Assembly (NCBI GenBank): GCA_023150375.1
Contig: JAKLLA010000001.1
Location: 248,001-312,000, forward strand
Length of the DNA stretch: 64,000 nt
Origin: Burkholderiaceae bacterium
Lineage (GTDB): Bacteria; Pseudomonadota; Gammaproteobacteria; Burkholderiales; Burkholderiaceae_C
Direction: 5' to 3'
Below, piece after piece: positions 1 through 11,158 of the stretch; position 1 is the first letter of the stretch, and the number at the start of each line of letters is the position of its first letter. The translations under genes and the position numbers were made by a program. A model generated the notes under the pieces. It saw only the letters and a program-made list of their open reading frames with translations, was not told the origin of the DNA and made no database searches.

Positions 1-235
1 TCTCGCGCCAGATCGGCGCGACGCTCTCGTTCTTCAGCGGCCCCGGGTTGACGGCCTTGAGCCCGTCGATCACCTGCGCCTCGCGCTCGGGGCGGAACAC
101 CACCGAGCCTTCCTTCTTCTTGAGCTCGCCGACCTCCTGCGCCAGCTGGGCGCGGCGGTTGAGCAGCGCGAGCAGGTCGCGGTCGAGGGCATCGATGCGC
201 CCACGCAGGGCCAGCAGGTCGGCGGGAGTGTCCAA
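1..235 (-). CDS. pheA: Chorismate mutase / prephenate dehydratase, N-terminal part (cut by window edge)
   Basis: The visible 78 codons encode the N-terminal AroQ-type chorismate mutase domain of the bifunctional P-protein, which converts chorismate to prephenate and then phenylpyruvate in phenylalanine synthesis. The helix with LRGRIDALDRDLLALLNRRA and the following LAQEVGELKKKEG are typical, including the active-site Arg and Lys residues. I chose a TTG start at 235: the frame is closed upstream by the stop of the preceding gene (TGA near 266) and offers no ATG or GTG. The dehydratase and ACT domains lie outside the window. It is the last visible gene of a gyrA–DUF2059–pheA array, an order common in Burkholderiales. 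Confidence 0.85.
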   Translation of the reverse strand, partial: MDTPADLLALRGRIDALDRDLLALLNRRAQLAQEVGELKKKEGSVVFRPEREAQVIDGLKAVNPGPLKNESVAPIWRE

Positions 236-265
236 GGTCGGCTCGTCAGGTCGGGGGCGCAGCGA

Positions 266-822
266 TCACTTCTGCTTGGAAGAGGCGGCGTCGGCCGGCG
301 GCAGGCCGAGCTTCTTCGCGATGGACTGGTCCAGCGCCCGCAGCTTGGGCTCCACGCTGCTGCGCGACTCGGCCACCACCTTCTGGGTCAGCTGGGGCTG
401 CACCTCGGCGCTGAGCTGCTGGTACTTCCGGCTCACCGGCGACTCCAGCCAGGCGATCAGCGTCTTCAGCTCGTCCTCGCTGAGCTTTTCCTCCAGCGCC
501 ACACCGATGGTGGCCGGCGCCTGCTTCACGGCGGTGGCACGCAGCAGCGGCGCGGTCTCCTCGTAGAACTTGCGCACCTCCTCCTGGATCTCCTTGCCGA
601 CCTGCTCGCGCTTGTCGGCCGGCACGCGCCCGGCCTGCTGGCTGGCCGCCTGCAGCATCTGCTGCGCGGTCTGGCCGGCCACCATGCTGCCCACGCCCTC
701 GATGCCGGGCTGCTGCAGCTTCAGCACCTTCTTCACCAGTTCCTTCTTGGCCGCCGAGGCGTCGGCCGCCTGACTCAGCCCGGTGGCCGCCAGCAGCGCC
801 GCCAGAACACAGATACGCAACA

Positions 823-823
<1 letters not shown>
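266..823 (-). CDS. DUF2059-type secreted protein
   Basis: A 185-residue protein with a clear signal peptide (MLRICVLAALLAATGLSQAA, cut near residue 20) and a lysine/glutamate-rich helical body. The segment around KLSEDELKTLIAWLESPVSR is typical of DUF2059 proteins, which are periplasmic and of unknown function. The ATG at 823 is preceded by GAGGAG at good spacing and overlaps the gyrA stop (TGATG), so the two are translationally coupled. An in-frame TTG one codon earlier is less likely. The position between gyrA and pheA is conserved in related bacteria; the function is not known. Confidence 0.8.
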
Positions 824-3468
<2,645 letters not shown>

Positions 3469-3775
3469 GCGTGTGGGCCATCGGGAGCGGCCGCGTCCGA
3501 CGGACACGGCAGCGCCGCGTCCTGGCAGGTCGCGGCGCGCACAGGCCCGCGCGGGCGGGCGAAAGCGAGATTCTACGAGCGCGCCGATGTCGCCCGATTG
3601 CAACAGCCTCCGGTGCGCCCCAGTGTGGGGACAGCCACGGGTTGTTGTTTAAATGGCCTATGGCACAATGATTTGGTCGGCCCAGCGTGCCCTTGCCTGC
3701 ACATTCGAGACACAGGGGCCGCCGGGTCTCGGTGCGTTTTTGCAGCCCTCCGCGGCTTTTCTCGAGAGGAGAACC
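3469..3775. other. Divergent intergenic region between gyrA and the ompA-like gene
   Basis: About 300 bp with no gene. It must hold the gyrA promoter (minus strand) and the promoter of the OmpA-like gene (plus strand). The AT-rich patch near 3640–3672 is the best promoter candidate. No terminator or repeat was seen. Confidence 0.6.
3642..3669 (+). promoter_or_regulatory. Candidate sigma70 promoter of the ompA-like gene
   Basis: TTGTTG (3642–3647) and CACAAT (3664–3669) are separated by 16 bp in the only AT-rich patch upstream of the gene. Each hexamer matches consensus only moderately. It would leave a leader of roughly 100 nt. Confidence 0.35.
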
Positions 3776-4504
3776 ATGAACAAACTCAACAAGGTCGCCC
3801 TGCTGTTTGCCTCGGCCGCACTGGCGGCCTGTGCGACCGGCGGCGGCTCCGGTGCCGTCGACAACTGGCGTGGCGTCGATGGCAGCGTGGTGAAGAACGG
3901 TGCCGGTGACCTGTGCTGGCGTGATGCCAACTGGACCGCCGGTACCGGCGTGCAGGGCTGCGACGGCGTGCCGCCGCCCCCGGCCCCCGCACCTGCGCCC
4001 GCACCGGCTCCGGCTCCGGCCCCCGCACCGGCCCCGGCTCCCGCACCTGCGCCCGCTCCGGCTCCGGCCCCTGCGCCGGCCCCGGTGGCCGAGCCGAAGG
4101 CTGCACCCGCTCCGGCCCCCGTGGCAGCCCCCGCCGCGCCGGTCAGCGAGAAGGTGACCTTCGCCGCCGACGCCTTCTTCGACACCGGCAAGTCGGTGCT
4201 GAAGAAGGAAGCTGGCGCCAAGCTGGACGATCTGGTCGGCAAGGTCAAGGACATCAACCTCGAAGTCATCATCGCCGTCGGTCACACCGACTCCGATGGC
4301 TCCGACGCGATGAACCAGAAGCTGTCGGTCTCGCGCGCCGAAGCCGTGAAGAAGTACCTGGTCAGCAAGGGCATCGAGCAGAACCGCGTCTACACCGAAG
4401 GCAAGGGTGAGAAGCAGCCGGTGGCCGACAACTCGACCAAGGAAGGCAAGCAGAAGAACCGCCGCGTCGAAATCGAAGTGGTCGGTACCCGCACCAAGAA
4501 GTAA
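3776..4504 (+). CDS. ompA: OmpA-family lipoprotein with a Pro-Ala linker
   Basis: A 242-residue outer-membrane protein that anchors the envelope to peptidoglycan. The signal peptide ends in a lipobox, LAAC (Cys at about residue 19). A short region with two cysteines (LCWRD and QGCDG) follows, then a Pro-Ala repeat linker (about 66–115), then an OmpA_C peptidoglycan-binding domain (about 130–238) containing GHTDSDG and the NRRVEIE motif whose Arg binds diaminopimelate. There is no beta-barrel domain, so this resembles the Burkholderiales short OmpA/Pal-like type rather than E. coli OmpA. The ATG at 3776 is preceded by GAGAGGAG. A strong terminator follows. Confidence 0.9.
   Translation: MNKLNKVALLFASAALAACATGGGSGAVDNWRGVDGSVVKNGAGDLCWRDANWTAGTGVQGCDGVPPPPAPAPAPAPAPAPAPAPAPAPAPAPAPAPAPAPAPVAEPKAAPAPAPVAAPAAPVSEKVTFAADAFFDTGKSVLKKEAGAKLDDLVGKVKDINLEVIIAVGHTDSDGSDAMNQKLSVSRAEAVKKYLVSKGIEQNRVYTEGKGEKQPVADNSTKEGKQKNRRVEIEVVGTRTKK
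3971..4086 (+). repeat. In-frame Pro-Ala coding repeat
   Basis: About 19 near-tandem six-base units (variants of ccngcn) encode an alternating Pro-Ala spacer in the OmpA-like lipoprotein. Such tracts span the periplasm as extended rods. The units differ at third positions, so this is not a recent perfect microsatellite. Confidence 0.8.
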
Positions 4505-4525
4505 GTCGATCCGACTTGCCTCCAC

Positions 4526-4549
4526 AAACCCCGCTGCGGCGGGGTTTTT
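4526..4549 (+). terminator. Rho-independent terminator after the ompA-like gene
   Basis: The stem AACCCCGC / GCGGGGTT with a very short loop is followed by TTTTT, 22 bp after the stop codon. This is a textbook intrinsic terminator. Confidence 0.9.
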
Positions 4550-4593
4550 CCATTGCGGCGGCACTGACACGCCGCCCTGCTCCGGAGCCCGCC

Positions 4594-5301
4594 ATGCAAA
4601 ACGTCGACGCCCAGGAACTGTCCAAGTTCAGCGATCTCGCCCACAAGTGGTGGGACCCCGAGAGCGAATTCCGCCCCCTGCACGAGATCAACCCGCTGCG
4701 CCTGGGCTGGATCGAACAGACAGGCGGCCCGCTGGCAGGGCGCCGAGTCCTGGACGTCGGCTGCGGCGGCGGCATCCTGGCCGAGAGCATGGCCCGTCAG
4801 GGTGCCGACGTGCTCGGCATCGATCTGGCAGAGCGGTCGCTGAAGGTGGCGCAGCTGCACGCGCTGGAGGCCGGCATTGCGTCGCTGTCCTACCGCGAGG
4901 TAGCCGTCGAGGCCCTGGCGGCCGAGCAGCCCGGCCGCTACGACGTGGTCACCTGCATGGAAATGCTCGAACACGTGCCGGACCCGGCCTCGGTCGTGCA
5001 GGCCTGCGCCTCGCTGGTCCGGCCGGGCGGCTGGGTGTTCTTCTCGACCCTGCACCGCCAGCCGAAGGCCTTCGTGCACGCCATCCTGGGTGCCGAGTAC
5101 CTGCTCGGCCTGCTGCCCCGCGGCACGCACGAGTACGCGCGTTTCATCCGCCCCAGCGAACTGGCCGCGTGGTGCCGCGACAGCGGACTGTCGCTGCAGG
5201 CCACCCGCGGCATGGGCTACAACCCGCTGACGCGCCGCTACAGCCTGAACGACGACACCAGCGTGAACTACCTGCTGGCCTGCCGCCGCGAAGGCATCTG
5301 A
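4594..5301 (+). CDS. ubiG: Ubiquinone O-methyltransferase UbiG
   Basis: A 235-residue SAM-dependent methyltransferase that carries out both O-methylation steps of ubiquinone synthesis. The N-terminal signature is [20 protein letters not shown] motif I is [16 protein letters not shown] (about residues 52–67), followed by [12 protein letters not shown]. The ATG at 4594 follows CCGGAG. An open extension of 26 codons upstream crosses the terminator of the previous gene and is rejected. It is followed 11 bp later by gph, a pairing frequent in proteobacteria. Confidence 0.95.
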   Translation: MQNVDAQELSKFSDLAHKWWDPESEFRPLHEINPLRLGWIEQTGGPLAGRRVLDVGCGGGILAESMARQGADVLGIDLAERSLKVAQLHALEAGIASLSYREVAVEALAAEQPGRYDVVTCMEMLEHVPDPASVVQACASLVRPGGWVFFSTLHRQPKAFVHAILGAEYLLGLLPRGTHEYARFIRPSELAAWCRDSGLSLQATRGMGYNPLTRRYSLNDDTSVNYLLACRREGI

Positions 5302-5312
5302 CGCGAACGCGC

Positions 5313-5990
5313 ATGCACACCGCTTCGATGCCGATGCCGCGCGCCGTCCTCTTCGACCTCGACGGCACGCTGGTCGACAGTGCCCCGGACCTGGCCGGCG
5401 CCGGCAACGACTTGCGCGAACGGCGCGGGCTGCCGGCGCTGCCCCTCGAGCGCTACCGTCCGCTGACCGGCACCGGTGCGCGCGGCATGCTCGCAGTGGC
5501 GCTCGGGGCGCATCCTGAACAGCCCGATTTCGACGCCCTGCGCGACGAGTATCTCGACACCTACGCCGCCCGACTGACCCGATCGAGCCGGGTCTTCGAG
5601 GCCATGGAACCCGTGCTGGCGGCCCTGGAAGCCCTGTCGCTGCCCTGGGGCGTGGTGACCAACAAGCACAGCCGCTTCGCCACACCGTTGGTCGAGGGCC
5701 TCGGGCTGGCCTCGCGCTGCGCGGTGCTCGTGTGCGGCGACAGTGCCGCGCGCGCCAAGCCGCACCCGGATCCGCTGTGGCTGGCCGCCGAACGTCTGGG
5801 CATCGCCGCGGCCGCCTGCGTCTACGTCGGCGACGACCTGCGTGACGTGCAGGCCGGCCGGGCGGCGGGCATGACCACCGTCGCGGCCGCCTGGGGCTAC
5901 CTCGGCAACGGCGCGCCCATCGAGCAATGGGGCGCCGACCATCTCATCGAGGATCCCCTCGGCCTCTTGAAATGCCTGGGACTGGACTAA
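5313..5990 (+). CDS. gph: Phosphoglycolate phosphatase (HAD family)
   Basis: A 225-residue HAD hydrolase that dephosphorylates 2-phosphoglycolate arising from DNA repair. Motif I FDLDGTLVDS carries the nucleophile D15 and acid D17; motif II is in GVVTNKH; motif III is the Lys in ARAKPHPD; motif IV is GDDLRDVQAG. Other in-frame ATGs at 5328 and 5334 could also serve as the start. It is probably co-transcribed with ubiG. The stop codon overlaps the putative -10 element of ssrA. A closely related ubiquinone-linked HAD phosphatase role cannot be excluded. Confidence 0.88.
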   Translation: MHTASMPMPRAVLFDLDGTLVDSAPDLAGAGNDLRERRGLPALPLERYRPLTGTGARGMLAVALGAHPEQPDFDALRDEYLDTYAARLTRSSRVFEAMEPVLAALEALSLPWGVVTNKHSRFATPLVEGLGLASRCAVLVCGDSAARAKPHPDPLWLAAERLGIAAAACVYVGDDLRDVQAGRAAGMTTVAAAWGYLGNGAPIEQWGADHLIEDPLGLLKCLGLD

Positions 5991-5993
5991 GAT
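5967..5993 (+). promoter_or_regulatory. Candidate sigma70 promoter of ssrA
   Basis: TTGAAA (5967–5972) and TAAGAT (5988–5993) are 15 bp apart, ending 12 bp before the mature tmRNA 5' end. The -10 element uses the gph stop codon TAA. The spacing is short but the position is right. Confidence 0.5.
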
Positions 5994-6005
5994 ACGACAC
6001 CTGAA

Positions 6006-6364
6006 GGGGCCGACCTGGTTTCGACGTGGGTGCGGAATCGGAGCAGGGCATGCCGAGCACCAGTTCGCTCGTAAATCCACTGGAACAAAGTAACTGCGAA
6101 CGACGAACGTTTCGCCCTCGCCGCTTAACACCGGTGAGCTTTGCAACAGATCGCCGATGGTCTGGGCCGGCAACGGCTGCAAAGTCATTCACATCGGCTG
6201 GTCCTGAGTCGGGTCACACGACCCAGGGCGAGATCCAGTGACTGGCGTCGTCCGAAGGGTGCTCCTGCCCGTCGGCGGCGTAAGAACCAAATCAGAGAGC
6301 TACGCATGTAGAACTGCCTGAGGATGGCTTGCGGACGGGGGTTCGATTCCCCCCGGCTCCACCA
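6006..6364 (+). ncRNA. ssrA: Transfer-messenger RNA (tmRNA)
   Basis: A 359-nt one-piece tmRNA that rescues stalled ribosomes. The 5' end GGGGCCGACC pairs with the 3' GGCTCC-ACCA acceptor arm. The T-arm reads GGGGGTTCGATTCCCCC and the 3' CCA is encoded. The tag reading frame begins with GCG and gives ANDERFALAA followed by TAA near 6126. The tag ends in the ALAA degron read by ClpXP. A strong intrinsic terminator follows. No integrase or att duplication was seen at the 3' end. Confidence 0.97.
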
Positions 6365-6396
6365 CCATACGCCCTTCACCCGGCCCGACCGGGTTG

Positions 6397-6434
6397 CAAA
6401 AAGCCCTGGAGATCGCACGCTCCAGGGCTTTTTC
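6397..6434 (+). terminator. Rho-independent terminator of ssrA
   Basis: AAAAAGCCCTGGAG and CTCCAGGGCTTTTT form a 14-bp perfect stem around a short loop, ending in a T run, 32 bp after the tmRNA CCA end. Confidence 0.92.
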
Positions 6435-6543
6435 GTCTGACACGCGGCCTGGATGGCCTCATCATTCGCGGCCTGTGTCGCGTGGCCCGCGCCGCATCGC
6501 CCGCCATCGGGCGTCGGTTCGCGCCGATCCCGGCCCGCCCTCG

Positions 6544-8826
6544 ATGAACGCCCGACGCATCACCGTCCTCTACCTCCTGTTCGGCGGGATCTGGATCCTG
6601 CTGTCCGATCGCCTGCTGGCCTGGCTGGCGATCGACGTCGAGCAGCTCACCGGCCTGCAGTCGGTCAAGGGGCTGGCCTTCGTGCTGCTCAGCGGCGCGC
6701 TGGTGCACCTGCTGGTGCGGCTGGCCGAGCGTCGCCATCGGGAGCTCGAGGCCCGCACCCAGCGGGAGCGCGATCACCTGGCGCAGATGCTCGACGCCGC
6801 GCCGGCCGCGCTCTATGCGCTGCAGCCGGCCAGCGGCTCGAAGGGCGCCTGGGAAGTCGCCTTCGTCGGCCCCTCCATCGAACGGCTGACCGGCCACGCC
6901 CCGGCCTGCTGGACCGAGGATCCCGACTTCTGGCGCCGCCAGATCCACCCGGAGGATCTGGACGACACCCTGCGCTGGGAAGCCCGCCTGCTGCAGGAGG
7001 GCAGCGTCCGCCACGAGTACCGCGTGCGCCGGGCCGACGGCAGCCACCTCTGGGTGCACGACAGAGCCGTTCTGCAGCGCGCCCCGGACGGCCGGCCGCT
7101 CGCGGTGGTGGGCGTCTGGCTCGACGTCACGGCACGGCGCCAGGCCGGGGAACACGCCGACCTGATCGCCCAGGTGTTCGACGACAGCCAGGAGGGCATC
7201 TTCATCACCGACGCGCAGCAGCACTTCCTGTCGGTGAACCGGACCTTCACGCAGGTCACCGGCTACACCGAGTCGGAGCTGGCAGGCCGGACGCCCGCGC
7301 TGCTGAAATCCGGTCGGCAGGACGCCGACTTCTACCGCGACATGTGGGAGCGCCTCGCCCGCGAGGGCCGCTGGGAAGGCGAGATCTGGAATCGGCGCAA
7401 GTCCGGCGAGGTGTTCCCGGAATGGCTGACGATCAGCGCCATCCAGGGCCCGGACGGACAGGTGCGCCAGTACCTGGGTATCTTCACCGAAACCACCGGC
7501 AGCAAGGCGGCCGAAGCGCGCATCCAGCGCCTGGCCAACTACGACCCGCTCACCGGCCTGCCCAACCGCAACCTGCTGGCCGACCGGGCGGAGGTCGCGC
7601 TGGCGGCCGCACGCAGCGCGGGCCAGCCGCTGCTGCTGCTGCACCTGAACATCGACCGCTTCGGCAGCATCAACGAGTCGCTCGGCCATGCCGCGGGCGA
7701 CCAGGTACTGCGCGAGATCGGTCGGCGCCTGAGCGAGGCGGTGGGTCCGGAGAGCACGCTCTGCCGCGTCGGCGGCGACGACTTCGTGCTGCTGCACCCC
7801 GGTGCCGGGGCGGCCGAAGTGCCCACCCTCGGCCTGCGCCTGCTCGATGCCGTGGCCGCGCCGCTGCAGGTCGGCAGCCAGGCCTTCCGCCTGAGTGCCA
7901 GCATCGGCGTGGCGGTGCATCCCGACAACGGCGCGGACCTCGTGAGTCTGCGCCAGGCAGCCGAGGCGGCGGTGCACCAGGCCAAGCGCGAGGGGCACGG
8001 CCAGCTGCGCATCGCCTCGAAAGAACTGCAGGAGCGCGTGCAGGCCTCGCTGGAGCTGGCCAACGAGCTGCGCTGGGCCCTCGAGCGGCAGCAGCTGTCG
8101 CTGCACTTCCAGCCCCAGTTCGACGCCGCCGACGGCCGGCTGGTGGGCTGCGAGGCCCTGCTGCGCTGGAACCACCCCCGGCTGGGCGCCGTGTCGCCGG
8201 CGCGCTTCATCCCGATCGCCGAGGAAGCCGGGCTGATAGCCGAAATCGGCCGCTGGGTGATGCGCGAGGCGATCGCCCGCAACGCCGCCTGGCAGGCCGC
8301 CGGCCGGGCCGTGGTGCCGGTGGCCATCAACCTCTCGGCCGTGCAGTTCCGCGATCCGGCGCTCTGCGACGACCTGCGCGCGGCCCTGCAGCAGCATGGG
8401 CTGGCGCCGCAGCTGCTGGAGCTGGAGCTGACCGAGAGCATCGCGATGGAGGACTCCGAGTTCACCGTGGGCACGGTCGCGGCCCTGGAGGCGATCGGCG
8501 TGCAGCTGTCGATCGACGACTTCGGCACCGGCTACTCCTCGCTGAACTACCTGCGCCGCTTCGCGGTGCACAAGCTCAAGATCGACCAGTCCTTCGTGCG
8601 CGGCCTGACGCAGCATGGACAGGACGAGGTGATCGTCAGCACCATCATCGGCTTGGCGCACAACCTGGGCCTGCGCACCATCGCCGAGGGGGTCGAGACC
8701 GAGCCCCAGCGCGCGTTGCTGCGCCGCCTGGGCTGCGACGAGCTGCAGGGGTATCTGACCGGCCGCCCGATGCCGCCGGAGGCCTTCGAGCCGCTGCTGG
8801 GTCCGCTGCACCCGACAGGCTCCTAG
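6544..8826 (+). CDS. Membrane-bound PAS–PAS–GGDEF–EAL cyclic-di-GMP protein
   Basis: A 760-residue protein controlling cyclic-di-GMP. Two membrane helices lie near residues 6–24 and 42–58, then two PAS/PAC sensor domains (about 75–200 and 205–325), a GGDEF domain (about 335–490) and an EAL domain (about 500–750). The EAL phosphodiesterase site looks intact: EALLRW at 537, ELTES, DDFGTGYSSL, KIDQSF and EGVET. The cyclase signature reads GGDDF (410–414) instead of GGDEF or GGEEF, so diguanylate cyclase activity may be weak or lost and the protein is more likely a phosphodiesterase. The start is the ATG at 6544, at the head of the first membrane helix. Confidence 0.9.
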   Translation: MNARRITVLYLLFGGIWILLSDRLLAWLAIDVEQLTGLQSVKGLAFVLLSGALVHLLVRLAERRHRELEARTQRERDHLAQMLDAAPAALYALQPASGSKGAWEVAFVGPSIERLTGHAPACWTEDPDFWRRQIHPEDLDDTLRWEARLLQEGSVRHEYRVRRADGSHLWVHDRAVLQRAPDGRPLAVVGVWLDVTARRQAGEHADLIAQVFDDSQEGIFITDAQQHFLSVNRTFTQVTGYTESELAGRTPALLKSGRQDADFYRDMWERLAREGRWEGEIWNRRKSGEVFPEWLTISAIQGPDGQVRQYLGIFTETTGSKAAEARIQRLANYDPLTGLPNRNLLADRAEVALAAARSAGQPLLLLHLNIDRFGSINESLGHAAGDQVLREIGRRLSEAVGPESTLCRVGGDDFVLLHPGAGAAEVPTLGLRLLDAVAAPLQVGSQAFRLSASIGVAVHPDNGADLVSLRQAAEAAVHQAKREGHGQLRIASKELQERVQASLELANELRWALERQQLSLHFQPQFDAADGRLVGCEALLRWNHPRLGAVSPARFIPIAEEAGLIAEIGRWVMREAIARNAAWQAAGRAVVPVAINLSAVQFRDPALCDDLRAALQQHGLAPQLLELELTESIAMEDSEFTVGTVAALEAIGVQLSIDDFGTGYSSLNYLRRFAVHKLKIDQSFVRGLTQHGQDEVIVSTIIGLAHNLGLRTIAEGVETEPQRALLRRLGCDELQGYLTGRPMPPEAFEPLLGPLHPTGS

Positions 8827-8837
8827 AATGGCCACAA

Positions 8838-10256
8838 ATGAAAAATCAGGTTGCAAACGGGCGCACGCGGCGGGCGGGTCTGCGCTCGGGGATTCCGGAT
8901 GATCCGGCCTGTGCCCGCACGCGCCAGCGGCGCCGTCTGCTGGCCCTGCTGGGCAGCGGCCCGCTGCTGATGGGCGGCTGCGCGGCACCGCGGGCCGCTG
9001 ATCCGGCGCCGCCGCCTCCTCCCGCGGCGGCCACGCCCGGGCCGCCCGCAGTCGCATCGGCCGGCACCGAGACCCTGGCCGCGGTCGACGGGCAGCTGGC
9101 GCCGCATCAGTTCTCGCTCGACCTCGGCTTCGTCGAGGAAGGCGATCTGCACGACTACCTGGAGGAGGTGGCGTTGCCGCTGCAGGCCGCCCTCGACCCC
9201 GGCGCGGCCTGCCGCGTGCGCGTGGTCAATGCGCATCACCTCAACGCCTACGCCTTTCCCGGCGGGACGCTGGGCGTGACGCGGGGCCTGCTGCTGGCCC
9301 TCGGGGACGAAGGCGAGCTGGCTGCCCTGCTGGCCCTGCTGCTCGCGCTGCGTGCCGACGGGCAGGTCGCCCGGGCCCTGCCGCGCAGCCAGGTGCGCGA
9401 GCGCCTGCTGGCCAGCACGGTCTCGGTCAGCCAGGCCTCCGCCTGGGCACCGCGCATCGGCCTGGCCGAGCCGCTGGGGGGCAGTCCGCTGCTCGGCCGC
9501 TACGATCGGGCCGCACTGCCGCAGGCCGACCGGCGCGCCCTGGCCGCTCTGGCGCAGGCCGGCTATGCACCGATGCGCCTGCCGGCCCTGCTCGACCGCC
9601 TGGCCCGGCTGAGCCAGGCCCAGCCGGCCCTGCTCGCCACGTTGAACGACTGCCTGCCCGACGATGCGACCCGGCGCGAGCAGCTGCGGCAGGCCGCCTC
9701 GAGACCGGGCGAGTGGGTGCCGGCCGGCCCACGGGCCGCGCCCGACACCGCCCGCTGGGCCCGCCGCGTGGCCTGGCTGCAGTCGCGGCGGGCCGGCATC
9801 GCCGCCTGCCAGGCCGGCGAGCTGGCCATGCTGCAGGGCGATCCGACGGCCGCGCGGGCCCACTTCGAACAGGCGCTGGCCCGGCTGCCGCAGGACTATG
9901 CGGCGCACCTTCGGCTGGCGCAGGCCCTGCAGGCCCAGGGGCTGCTGCGCGAGGCGCTGGTGCCGGCCGAGCATGCCCGCAGCCTGCAGCCCCGCGAGGC
10001 CCAGGCGCACCGCCTGGCCGCCACGCTGCACCTGGCGCTGCGCGACGGCGCGGCCGCCTGGCTGGCTCTGGAACAATACGACCGGCTGCTGCCGGGCGAC
10101 CCCGGTGTGATCTTCCTGCAGGGCGTCGCCTACGAGGTGCTGGGACGCACCCGGCATGCAGCCGAGCATTACCGTACCTACCTGCGCGTGACCCGGGACG
10201 GCCAGGCCGCGCAGTTCGCCCAATCGCGCCTGAAGGCGCTCGGATACTCGCCCTGA
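8838..10256 (+). CDS. TPR lipoprotein with a degenerate M48 metallopeptidase-like domain
   Basis: A 472-residue envelope protein. A twin-Arg-rich leader ends in a lipobox-like LMGGC (Cys48) and a Pro/Ala linker follows. Residues about 85–300 resemble the M48/BepA peptidase fold: NAYAFPGGTLGVTRGLL matches the family's conserved strand-turn. However, where HExxH should follow there is only a Leu/Ala helix (about 161–171), so the zinc site is absent. TPR-like helical repeats occupy about 320–450. Expected role: a chaperone-like or scaffolding pseudopeptidase in outer-membrane quality control. It ends 3 bp before the next gene. Confidence 0.72.
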   Translation: MKNQVANGRTRRAGLRSGIPDDPACARTRQRRRLLALLGSGPLLMGGCAAPRAADPAPPPPPAAATPGPPAVASAGTETLAAVDGQLAPHQFSLDLGFVEEGDLHDYLEEVALPLQAALDPGAACRVRVVNAHHLNAYAFPGGTLGVTRGLLLALGDEGELAALLALLLALRADGQVARALPRSQVRERLLASTVSVSQASAWAPRIGLAEPLGGSPLLGRYDRAALPQADRRALAALAQAGYAPMRLPALLDRLARLSQAQPALLATLNDCLPDDATRREQLRQAASRPGEWVPAGPRAAPDTARWARRVAWLQSRRAGIAACQAGELAMLQGDPTAARAHFEQALARLPQDYAAHLRLAQALQAQGLLREALVPAEHARSLQPREAQAHRLAATLHLALRDGAAAWLALEQYDRLLPGDPGVIFLQGVAYEVLGRTRHAAEHYRTYLRVTRDGQAAQFAQSRLKALGYSP

Positions 10257-10258
10257 CC

Positions 10259-11023
10259 ATGACTGCAGCCCCCGCCGCCCGCCCCCGCCCGATGTGGCAG
10301 ATCGTCCTGGGGCTGGTCGCCGCGGTGCTGCTGGTGGTGCTGGCCGTGCTGGCCCTGCCCGCCCTGCAGCCCGAGCCGCCCGAGGCCAGCGGCGGTCGGG
10401 CCGGCTGGCCCTGGGAGATCGAACTGAGGCCCGGCGGCGGCACCACCGTGCTGGGCCTGACCGTCGGCGGTGCGACGCCGAGCACGCTGGAGGACGCGCA
10501 GTCGCTCTGGCCCCAGGAGGTGATGCAGGTCGCCCTGCTGGCCGACCGCGACGGGCGCCCCCAGGCGCTGGAGGCCTACCTCGAATCGGTGCGCGTCGGC
10601 GGCCTGCAGGGCAAGCTGGTGCTGACCGCACGCAGCGATCCCGCCGCGCTGGCAGCCTGGGCGGCACGCGCCGCGCGCAGCGAACCACAGCCCAGCGGGG
10701 CCCGGCAGCTCAGCCTGGCCGCGGCGGATCTGGCCGAAGCACGCCGCCAGCCGCTGGCCGGGCTGGTCTTCCTGCCGGCAGCCCGGCTGGAGGAGGCCAC
10801 GCTGCAGCAGCGCTTCGGCACGCCCGAACTGCGCCTGGTCAGCCCCGACGGTGCCGTGCACCTGCTGTATCCGGCCCGCGGCGTGGCGATCGGCCTGGAC
10901 CCGCAGGCACGCGAGCGCCCGGTGCTGCAGTACGTCGCGCCGGCCGAGTTCGAGGACAGGTTGCATGCGCCGCTGCGCGCGGCTTCGGCCGCAGCCTCCG
11001 CGGCGGCTCCGGCCGGGCGCTGA
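10259..11023 (+). CDS. Hypothetical membrane-anchored protein
   Basis: A 254-residue protein with one N-terminal membrane helix (WQIVLGLVAAVLLVVLAVLA, about 13–33), so probably anchored in the inner membrane with the bulk in the periplasm. The soluble part contains VLGLTVGGATPSTLEDAQ and resembles no family I can name. Its start lies 3 bp after the TGA of the TPR lipoprotein, so the two are almost certainly co-transcribed and may act together. The C-terminus is Ala-rich. Confidence 0.65.
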   Translation: MTAAPAARPRPMWQIVLGLVAAVLLVVLAVLALPALQPEPPEASGGRAGWPWEIELRPGGGTTVLGLTVGGATPSTLEDAQSLWPQEVMQVALLADRDGRPQALEAYLESVRVGGLQGKLVLTARSDPAALAAWAARAARSEPQPSGARQLSLAAADLAEARRQPLAGLVFLPAARLEEATLQQRFGTPELRLVSPDGAVHLLYPARGVAIGLDPQARERPVLQYVAPAEFEDRLHAPLRAASAAASAAAPAGR

Positions 11024-11158
11024 GGCGCCTGCGATCGTGCGGCGCGTGGCAGGCCGCACGACCGCGCGGAGACGTCACGCCCCGGACGCCGCGGCTGCCG
11101 CACAATGCGCGCCGCAACCTTTCCGACCCACCCCTTCTTGCACCCAGGAGCACACACG

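Noticed and set aside
3971-4086. Short tandem repeats that could suggest a CRISPR or VNTR
   Set aside because: The six-base units are in frame and encode a Pro-Ala linker. There are no unique spacers.
6364-6397. tmRNA 3' end as a genomic-island attachment site
   Set aside because: No integrase follows and no duplicate of the T-arm sequence was noticed downstream; the next genes are ordinary chromosomal ones.
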